NCBI GenBank assembly: GCA_017403285.1
Contig: JAFQOI010000018.1
Span: 1-64,000, forward strand
Direction of reading: 5' to 3'
Source: a bacterium
Lineage (GTDB): Bacteria > Cyanobacteriota > Vampirovibrionia > Gastranaerophilales > Gastranaerophilaceae
Length of the DNA: 64,000 nucleotides
Made by a program: the position numbers and the translations under genes. Of this stretch, positions 58,053 to 64,000 are shown piece after piece. The notes beneath the pieces are model-generated. The model worked only from the letters and a program-made list of their open reading frames with translations, did not search any database and was not told where the DNA came from. Positions within the stretch are counted from its first letter, which is position 1; the number at the start of each line of letters is the position of its first letter.

Positions 58053-58427
58053 ATGACAGAAATTGGTAAAAATAACATAAATCAATATTCTTTTGGAGTA
58101 AAAAAGATTGCAAAAGACCAAAATCCGGAACAAAAAACAAACGGAAACAATAAAGCAGAAGATGCAGAAAAAGCCAGTTATACACAAGATACTGGTGTAT
58201 TAGGTCGTTCACAAATCACTTCATCTAATGAAGAAGGCATAAAAGCAAGTGTAGACAAAGCAGTTAAGCTTGCAACTGACAAACCTGAAATTTTATTAGG
58301 AAGCGAAGGAATGTTTGATTCAATATACAATTCACTTCTTGAAAGTGGAGTTGAAGAATCCGAAGCATACATGCGTGCACTTTTTGCAGAAGAAGAATTT
58401 TTAAGACTCGCAAGCAGCAGAAGATAA
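58053..58427 (+). CDS. Small polar protein with an SFG motif
   Basis: A 124-aa protein, ATG 58053 after CGGAGATAAAA. The first ~70 residues are disordered (N, Q, K, E rich) and include NQYSFGVKK near residue 10; the C-terminal ~55 form predicted helices (AVKLATDKPEILLGSEGMFD; LESGVEESEAYMRALFAEEE). A similar SFG-containing N-terminus occurs in the metalloprotease at 20813. Function unknown. It is 64 bases upstream of pyrF on the same strand. Confidence 0.7.
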   Translation: MTEIGKNNINQYSFGVKKIAKDQNPEQKTNGNNKAEDAEKASYTQDTGVLGRSQITSSNEEGIKASVDKAVKLATDKPEILLGSEGMFDSIYNSLLESGVEESEAYMRALFAEEEFLRLASSRR

Positions 58428-58491
58428 ATATTGATAAGATGCCAGAATAGTGGTAGTATGTGTACGTCGTATTTGTTTTAGGAATTAACAC

Positions 58492-59253
58492 ATGGAAATA
58501 AAAAAACCACTTCAGGCAAAAGATAGAATAATTTTAGCACTAGACGTTGATACTATTGAAGACGTGGTCAAATACGTCGATTTACTGAAAGATTATGTAG
58601 GTTTTTTTAAGGTTGGATTACCTTTGTTCACATCCTGTGGATTTGAAGCAGTTGATGTAATAAAGGAGCATGGCGGAAAAGTATATTTTGATGGAAAGTT
58701 TCAAGATATTCCTGATACAATCGCTAAAACAAGTATAAACATAATGAAGAGAGGTATAGATTTCTTTAGCATAAGCGCAACTGGCGGTTCAAAAATGATG
58801 ATAAACACATTGAATGCTTGTCTAAATTATGCAAAAAAGAATGAAATGGAACCACCAGTAATACTTGCAGTAACATTGCTTTCAAGTTTCGGACAAAAAA
58901 CATTAACGAATGAACTTGGTGTTGAAATGAACATTTCGAACTACGTTTTGAAACTTGCAAGAATTGCAAACGAGTCTGGCTTAACTGGTGTTGTTGCGCC
59001 TGATACAGATGCGGGGCAAATAAAAAGAGAATTAGGTGATGACTTTTTAATTGTTTGTCCTGCGGTAAGACCAACTTGGGCAATTGTAAATGATCAAATC
59101 AGAATTGTTTCTCCTTCTGATGCAATTAAAGCTGGAGCAGACTATATGATAATTGGTCGCCCTATTACATTGGCACATGACCCTGTTGCCGCAGCGAAAT
59201 TAATCATTGCCGAAATAGAAGAAGCGCTCAAAGAAAAAGAAGAAAATCAATAA
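58492..59253 (+). CDS. pyrF: Orotidine 5'-phosphate decarboxylase
   Basis: A 253-aa TIM-barrel enzyme for the last step of UMP synthesis. Motifs: IILALDVDTIEDVV, GFFKVGLPLF, the catalytic Lys/Asp in YFDGKFQDIPDT, VLAVTLLSS, VVAPDTDAGQIK, and phosphate-binding IIGRPITLAHDP. Length is typical of group I PyrF. ATG 58492; only a weak AGGAAT site lies upstream, so coupling to the preceding gene's transcript is likely. Confidence 0.95.
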   Translation: MEIKKPLQAKDRIILALDVDTIEDVVKYVDLLKDYVGFFKVGLPLFTSCGFEAVDVIKEHGGKVYFDGKFQDIPDTIAKTSINIMKRGIDFFSISATGGSKMMINTLNACLNYAKKNEMEPPVILAVTLLSSFGQKTLTNELGVEMNISNYVLKLARIANESGLTGVVAPDTDAGQIKRELGDDFLIVCPAVRPTWAIVNDQIRIVSPSDAIKAGADYMIIGRPITLAHDPVAAAKLIIAEIEEALKEKEENQ

Positions 59254-59261
59254 ATCAAACA

Positions 59262-60338
59262 TTACTGATTTTTTGGTATTAAGTCACAACACATCTGGCA
59301 AGCATTAAAAACTTGAGAGTGATATAAATTTTTTCTAAAACATTTAAATTTAGGAACATTAATTGCTTCTTTTAAGGTCTTTTCTTTGAGATTCGCAATT
59401 TTATAAGACAAACAAGGATAAATATCTCCTTTTGGGGTTATATAAACACTTGTCATAGGAATACTACACTTTTTATACAAATCTTTCATTGGTGCATTTG
59501 GATTAGAAAAGAATTTTTCTATTTTATCCCAATCACCTTGCGGATTGAATCTAGGTGCATATCTTAAAATGGTTTTAGATTTTTTCGAAAGACTTTCCAA
59601 TTCTTTATATACTTCTTTAAAATGTGTAATATCAAAGTATAATTCAACAGGATATTTAGTCATATAAAAATCTTCAGTAAAATCATCAAATAAAACAGAA
59701 TTTTGTCTTAAAGAATGATTTCTAATGAAAGTTAATGAAAAAAACTGTGCATTTAACTTTATAGCCTGTTTATAAAGTGGAACTAATTCATCCAAATTAT
59801 TCTCAAGTATACAAGTTTTTATATCAAGCATTGGTTTTGATTTATTTCTTCTCTTTGCATTAAATAAATCAAGATTATAAAGCACTTTGTCATACAAACC
59901 TTTATGATTTCGTATTAAATCATGTTTTTCGCCAATTGCATCTAGAGAAACCGAAAGAAGAAGAAGATTATGTTTAACAAACAAATTAATTAGTTCATCA
60001 TTAAGATTAAGCCCATTTGTAATAAGAGTCGTTTTTCTATATTTTTCACAGGCAGCTTTAAAAATAACATCAAAATCTTCTTTTAGAATGACTTCTCCTG
60101 CGACAAAAGAAATCAATGAAAAAGGTGGTATTTGTCTAATGATATCAATCCATTCGTTTGTTGAAAGCTCATCCGTTTGACGACTTCCAGTAATATAACA
60201 AAACGGACATTTTAAATTACATCTATAAGTAAGTTCTAAAATATAACGTAATGGCATTTTCACCATGCCAGATTTTTGATTAAAAGCATAATTTGCATAT
60301 ATATTTCTAACAGAATCAAACAAATTACTAAGGTCCAA
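59262..60338 (-). CDS. Radical SAM/SPASM-type protein
   Basis: A 358-aa radical SAM enzyme with CxxxCxxC in LTYRCNLKCPFCYITG, then FVAGEVILKEDFD, TLITNGLNLND and LLLLSVSLDAIGEKHDLIR. The C-terminus has Cys in KKCSIPMTSVYITPKGDIYP CL and NACQMCC, as in SPASM domains that hold extra iron-sulfur clusters. The family includes peptide-modifying maturases and MoaA/PqqE-like enzymes. No precursor peptide is obvious except possibly the 84-aa protein divergently encoded at 60475, which is speculation. Substrate unknown. Confidence 0.88.
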   Translation of the reverse strand: MDLSNLFDSVRNIYANYAFNQKSGMVKMPLRYILELTYRCNLKCPFCYITGSRQTDELSTNEWIDIIRQIPPFSLISFVAGEVILKEDFDVIFKAACEKYRKTTLITNGLNLNDELINLFVKHNLLLLSVSLDAIGEKHDLIRNHKGLYDKVLYNLDLFNAKRRNKSKPMLDIKTCILENNLDELVPLYKQAIKLNAQFFSLTFIRNHSLRQNSVLFDDFTEDFYMTKYPVELYFDITHFKEVYKELESLSKKSKTILRYAPRFNPQGDWDKIEKFFSNPNAPMKDLYKKCSIPMTSVYITPKGDIYPCLSYKIANLKEKTLKEAINVPKFKCFRKNLYHSQVFNACQMCCDLIPKNQ

Positions 60339-60474
60339 AACAGCGCTCCTACAATGCTTTTTCTCAATTGTAACACATATGTTAACAAAATAAATAAAAA
60401 AAAGGCAATTTTTAAGAAGAAAATTTCTTTATATAAATACGGGGATTATACATAACATAGGAAAACAATTAACA

Positions 60475-60729
60475 ATGGCAGTCGGGGCTTTTAATAAACT
60501 AGACCAGGAATTAGTTAAAAAATATTCAAAATTAAAAATGGATAACCCAGATACAACGAAACTGGTCGACTCACAAAAAATGTTAACAGCAATGAATGAT
60601 TATGCAATGATGCAGCGATGCTTGCTAGATATGAACTCAAAACTCAAAGACATGTGCTCAAATGTGACATCAAAATCAGTGTCATATATGAAAATTAATT
60701 TCAATCCGCCACGTCTAAGAAAACAATAA
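60475..60729 (+). CDS. Small helical protein, 84 aa
   Basis: ATG 60475 with a weak AGGAAA site. Basic and helical; central YAMMQRCLLDMNSKLKDMCS contains two Cys; the C-terminus (MKINFNPPRLRKQ) is Pro/Arg rich. No domain recognised. It is divergent from the radical SAM gene and followed by a strong terminator, so it is an independent short transcript. Confidence 0.6.
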   Translation: MAVGAFNKLDQELVKKYSKLKMDNPDTTKLVDSQKMLTAMNDYAMMQRCLLDMNSKLKDMCSNVTSKSVSYMKINFNPPRLRKQ

Positions 60730-60758
60730 TTTATTGTAAAAAAACTTATTAAAATACA

Positions 60759-60805
60759 AAAAATAACTACCTTTTATTTAAAATAATAAAAGGTAGTTAT
60801 TTTTT
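60759..60805 (+). terminator. Rho-independent terminator
   Basis: aaaaataactacctttta pairs with taaaaggtagttattttt across a 10-base loop, ending in T residues, 30 bases after the 84-aa gene and just before maf. Confidence 0.88.
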
Positions 60806-60814
60806 GAGATTTTT

Positions 60815-61393
60815 ATGAAAAAACTAATACTTGCTTCAACATCACCACGAAGGAAAGAACTATTAGAAAAAGAAGGCTTTATATTCGACATAATGTCTCC
60901 AGATTTTGATGAAAGCCTAGTAAATAAAACCTTTTCATACAAAAAGATAGAAAACATTGCAAGGAATAAATGTGAATCTGTAGCAAAAAAAATAAAAGAG
61001 CCAGCGCTTATAATAAGTGCCGATACTGTTGTAATATATGAAAACAATGTAATGGGGAAACCCAAAAATTTTGACGAATCATTTAAAATGCTAAGCCTAT
61101 TAAATGGAAATACGCACAAAGTTGTAACTGCAATTTGTATAAAAGATACTGAAAAAAATAAAATTATCATTAAATCTGATACAAGCGAAGTTACTTTCAA
61201 TAAAAAAGATGAAAATGAAATAAAAGATTATATCAATAATTTTAAGCCCTTTGATAAAGCGGGTTCTTATGGAATACAAGAAATGGATAAGTCTTTTATT
61301 AATGGAATTAAAGGTGAATATGACAATATAGTAGGAATGCCTATAAAAATGTTAAAAAAAATGCTTGATGAGATAACTAACCCCACAAATTAG
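60815..61393 (+). CDS. maf: Maf-family nucleoside triphosphate pyrophosphatase
   Basis: A 192-aa house-cleaning pyrophosphatase that removes non-canonical or excess dTTP/UTP. Motifs: LASTSPRRKELLEKEGF, SADTVV (catalytic Asp), GKP, NGNTHKVVTAIC and DKAGSYGIQ. ATG 60815. It lies directly after a terminator and before apt. Confidence 0.93.
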   Translation: MKKLILASTSPRRKELLEKEGFIFDIMSPDFDESLVNKTFSYKKIENIARNKCESVAKKIKEPALIISADTVVIYENNVMGKPKNFDESFKMLSLLNGNTHKVVTAICIKDTEKNKIIIKSDTSEVTFNKKDENEIKDYINNFKPFDKAGSYGIQEMDKSFINGIKGEYDNIVGMPIKMLKKMLDEITNPTN

Positions 61394-61428
61394 TGTAAAA
61401 TATTAAAGGAAGTATAAAGGAGATACCA

Positions 61429-61956
61429 ATGGACGGTTTGCAACTTGTAAAAGACAAAATTAGAAGCATAAAAGATTTTCCAATAGAGGGGATTGTTTTT
61501 AGAGACATTACAACAGCGGTAAAAGACAAAGATGCATTAAAAGAAATGATTGATTTTTTAACAAATAAATTTAAAAATCAAGGAATTGATTACGTTGCAG
61601 TAGTTGAATCAAGAGGATTTATATTTGGTTCTGCGCTTGCTTATAATATCAATGCAGGTTGTATATTAATTAGAAAACCAGGAAAACTCCCTGCTGAAAC
61701 AATTAGCGAAGAATATACTTTAGAATACGGAACAGACAAATTAGAAATTCACAAAGATGCCATAGAAAAAGGGAAAAATGTAGTTGTTATAGATGACCTT
61801 TTGGCAACGGGCGGAACAGTTGGTGCTGCTTGTAGATTGTTAGAAAAAGCAGGTGCAAATGTTAAAGCAGCAGCATTTATTATCGAACTAGAAGATTTAA
61901 AAGGAAGAGAAAAACTCCCATCAAATGTTGAAGTAGTTTCAATGGTAAAATACTAA
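61429..61956 (+). CDS. apt: Adenine phosphoribosyltransferase
   Basis: A 175-aa purine salvage enzyme making AMP from adenine and PRPP. Motifs: IRSIKDFPIEGIVFRDIT, VESRGFIFG, IRKPGKLPAET and the PRPP loop VVVIDDLLATGGT. ATG 61429 follows AAAGGAGAT. The purine permease at 14958 would supply its substrate. Confidence 0.96.
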   Translation: MDGLQLVKDKIRSIKDFPIEGIVFRDITTAVKDKDALKEMIDFLTNKFKNQGIDYVAVVESRGFIFGSALAYNINAGCILIRKPGKLPAETISEEYTLEYGTDKLEIHKDAIEKGKNVVVIDDLLATGGTVGAACRLLEKAGANVKAAAFIIELEDLKGREKLPSNVEVVSMVKY

Positions 61957-61973
61957 ACTGAGGCTAAGCGCTA

Positions 61974-63047
61974 ATGGGCGACGAGAATAAGCAGTTTGAA
62001 GCGAGTCAACAAAAACTCCAACGTGTAAGAAAAGAAGGGCAAGTTGTAAAATCAAAAGACTTTTCGACAGCACTTGGGCTTCTTGTTATGTTTATTTTCA
62101 TCATAAAAATGGCACCTTTTATATGGAATCAAATTTTACAACTATTTGTTTATATATACGACAAAATCCCAGACAAACACATTGAAGACATAGGCTTTGT
62201 CCACTTAATGGTTTCATTATGTATTCCAACCGTCCTTATAATCGGTCCAATTTTGATTATGGCCGCATTTATGGGTGTACTCGGTGATTTTATTCAAGTT
62301 GGTCCGCTTGTAACAACAAAACCATTAGAACCAAAATTAGATAAATTAAATCCATCTAAATATTTCAAGAATATAATGTCTCCAAAGACATTATTTGACT
62401 TAGTAAAAAACATCGTAAAAGTTTCAATATTAGCTCTTGTTGGTTGGATGGTTTACAAAAAACATTTTGAATCAATCATTGGTTTAATCAATATAGAAAA
62501 TAGTTTTGCGATATTAAATGAATTTGGAAGTTTAATTATTGACTTTATATTAAAAGCAGGTCTAGCATTTTTAATAATCGCCGCAGCAGACTATGGGATG
62601 GTTCGTTGGAAATTTTTACAAGACCAAAAAATGTCTTTTAAAGAAGTAAAAGATGAATATAAAAACTCAGAAGGCGATCCACATGTAAAAGCAGCCTTAA
62701 GACAAAGACGTCAACAAATGATGCAAAAGAAGATGATGGACTCGGTTCCTGATTGTGATTTTATAGTAACAAATCCAACACACGTTGCATGTGCACTTAA
62801 ATATGATGCAGAGAAAATGGAATCTCCACAACTTCTTGCAAAAGGTACAGAGCTTTTTGCAAAAAGAATTATTGAAATAGCAAGAGAAAATGCAATACCT
62901 GTAATAGAAAATCCGCCAGTAGCTAGGGCAATTTTTAGGATGGTGGAAATAAACGCATCAATACCACCAGAACTTTATAAGGCAGTTGCAGAAATTTTGA
63001 TTTTTGTATATAGTTTGCGCAATCAGCAAAAAGGTAGTAATATATAA
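61974..63047 (+). CDS. flhB: FlhB/SctU-family type III export switch protein
   Basis: A 357-aa inner-membrane component of the flagellar (or injectisome) type III export gate. Starts KQFEASQQKLQRVRKEGQVV, has four membrane segments (about 28-50, 80-105, 145-165, 185-210), the basic linker and the autocleavage motif NPTH (in VTNPTHVACALKYD), then the switch domain ending EVAEILIFVYSL-like. Length and features favour FlhB over SctU. No other flagellar genes are in the window; a sigma factor gene follows 23 bases later. Confidence 0.92.
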   Translation: MGDENKQFEASQQKLQRVRKEGQVVKSKDFSTALGLLVMFIFIIKMAPFIWNQILQLFVYIYDKIPDKHIEDIGFVHLMVSLCIPTVLIIGPILIMAAFMGVLGDFIQVGPLVTTKPLEPKLDKLNPSKYFKNIMSPKTLFDLVKNIVKVSILALVGWMVYKKHFESIIGLINIENSFAILNEFGSLIIDFILKAGLAFLIIAAADYGMVRWKFLQDQKMSFKEVKDEYKNSEGDPHVKAALRQRRQQMMQKKMMDSVPDCDFIVTNPTHVACALKYDAEKMESPQLLAKGTELFAKRIIEIARENAIPVIENPPVARAIFRMVEINASIPPELYKAVAEILIFVYSLRNQQKGSNI

Positions 63048-63070
63048 TAATAAAACGATAGATTATAAAA

Positions 63071-63730
63071 ATGCACGCAAAAATACAAGATTACATTGAT
63101 ATAATTGAAAAAGTATCTAGAGTCGAACATAAGCGAATTCCATCGCATATGGTCGATTATGATGAACTTGTAAGTATAGGCATCATTGCTCTTCAGGTTA
63201 TGATTAAAGATAAGACTGAAGAACAACTCGCGAGATACAATAATGCGTATATTGCAACAGCAGTTCGTTGGGCGATTAGAAATGAATTAAGAAACAGATA
63301 CAAGTGGTACTCTCTTAAACATGCAAAGACAGAACAAACTGATGCTGAAACCGGCGAGGATGGAACAGAACCAGAATCTATCACTCCAGGAAAAGTAAGA
63401 GAAGCTATCTATGAAACAATTTTATCTATAGATAGCCTTGCTGCCGCTGCTTCTGATAATGATTCACCATTTGACTTTATAAAAGACCCTTCTGCTCTTC
63501 CTGATGAAAAAGCAGAAATTTCTGAACTAGGTAAAGTTATTAGAGAAGCAATCGCAAAATTACCTCAAAAAGAAAGAACAATTATTGAGTACAGATTTTA
63601 TAGAAACATGCAAGTAAAAGAAATTGCCGAAAGAATAGGACTTTCTTCTTCTAGAATTACAAGAATCATACAAGCTTCGTTAAATACAGTTAGAGAATAT
63701 CTTAACAAAAAAGAACACTACGACTATTAA
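63071..63730 (+). CDS. Sigma-70-family sigma factor (FliA-like)
   Basis: A 219-aa protein with region 2 (about 20-85; YDELVSIGIIALQVM, YIATAVRWAIRNELRNRYKW) and region 4 (about 160-215; LPQKERTIIEYRFYRNMQVK, GLSSSRITRIIQASL). It is a paralogue of the protein at 34327. Position next to flhB is the classic setting for FliA (sigma-28), and sigma-28-type promoters do occur in this window. Assignment as FliA remains inference because region 3 is hard to place by eye. Confidence 0.88.
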   Translation: MHAKIQDYIDIIEKVSRVEHKRIPSHMVDYDELVSIGIIALQVMIKDKTEEQLARYNNAYIATAVRWAIRNELRNRYKWYSLKHAKTEQTDAETGEDGTEPESITPGKVREAIYETILSIDSLAAAASDNDSPFDFIKDPSALPDEKAEISELGKVIREAIAKLPQKERTIIEYRFYRNMQVKEIAERIGLSSSRITRIIQASLNTVREYLNKKEHYDY

Positions 63731-63759
63731 TTATTTTCTCTTCAATCAAAATAAAACAA

Positions 63760-63800
63760 TTAGATAATCTTTCTCTTAGTATAGTTAAGAGAAGATGTTT
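63760..63800. terminator. Hairpin between convergent genes
   Basis: atctt(t)ctctta pairs with taagagaagat across a short loop and is followed by gtttt. It lies between the sigma factor gene and the convergent TPR gene. Confidence 0.6.
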
Positions 63801-64000
63801 TAGACTTCAAATAAACCGTATAATCTTTGATTAATCTCGTCAGAGTCCATTTCGTTAGAAATATTGTTTATTTCAAGTGCTTGCTGATATGCTTTTGCTG
63901 CTTCAATGTTTTTACCTTTTTGTTCATAAACTCTGCCCAAATTAAAACGAGGCATTACATAGTTCTCATTTAACGCAATAGCAGCCTTAAAAAGACGTTC
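63800..64000 (-). CDS. TPR protein, 3' end only
   Basis: A minus-strand frame runs from the window edge to TAA 63800-63802 (66 residues, 5' partial). The sequence (ALNENYVMPRFNLGRVYEQK, then NIEAAKAYQQALEIN) is a tetratricopeptide repeat. The rest of the gene lies beyond the window. Confidence 0.8.
   Translation of the reverse strand, partial: ERLFKAAIALNENYVMPRFNLGRVYEQKGKNIEAAKAYQQALEINNISNEMDSDEINQRLYGLFEV

Overview
The window reads as ordinary chromosome of a very AT-rich, LPS-bearing, host-associated bacterium. lpxB, lpxI and kdsB imply a lipid A/Kdo outer membrane, and the cyclic-di-GMP HD-GYP proteins, a LuxR/NarL-type regulator and several lineage-type small proteins (for example one starting MGLAASQ...) fit a non-photosynthetic relative of cyanobacteria (Melainabacteria/Vampirovibrionia, Gastranaerophilales-like). 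This placement is an inference from protein style, not from a marker-gene tree. The standard genetic code is used: TGA is a normal stop. No rRNA, intact insertion sequence or CRISPR array was seen, and there is one tRNA.

Region 1-8.8 kb is accessory. It opens with a very large modular protein already running at base 1: a calpain-like protease domain, 81-bp tandem helical repeats and an unrecognised Cys-Cys domain. Next come remnants of defence systems: a 5'-truncated DUF4420/PD-(D/E)XK protein, an AIPR N-terminal stub, an unknown fragment and a frameshifted mcrC. A MORN-like membrane protein follows, then a decayed second copy of the giant protein's C-terminal domain. The block ends at a tRNA-Ser gene, and a 34-bp direct repeat (32/34) brackets its right half.

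Region 8.9-20.4 kb mixes regulators (NarL-type response regulator, receiver-STAS protein), rpiB, a solute-binding protein with an NCS2 purine permease, and lineage-specific proteins. Two of the latter, a 176-aa protein and a protein with collagen-like triplets and annexin-like repeats, have sigma-28 (FliA)-type promoters, one of them a perfect match to the textbook consensus.

Region 20.8-45.9 kb holds a large helical-repeat HEXXH metalloprotease, mtaB, dnaE, two HD-GYP proteins, a glycosyltransferase, the sigma factor-TSCPD-lpxI-lpxB cluster, two P/Q-rich repeat proteins' second member, a tudor-like-tailed protein, a BadF-type activator, an oligopeptide-binding protein and miaB. Region 46-56.6 kb is mostly housekeeping (ppiC, pepP, a SpoU methyltransferase, argS, accD-accA-prmA-kdsB, dapB), but carries a compact calpain-like protease with a complete Cys/His/Asn triad directly after kdsB, and a 42-aa gene behind a third sigma-28 promoter. 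Region 56.6-64 kb has an outer-membrane beta-barrel candidate, pyrF, a radical SAM protein, maf, apt, flhB with a second sigma factor, and the 3' end of a TPR gene.

The most interesting system-level reading is inference. A FliA-type sigma circuit (two paralogous sigma factors, one next to flhB) may drive several unknown genes, and the genome carries a set of effector-like proteases (two calpain-like, one HEXXH), two of which share the same helical repeat.
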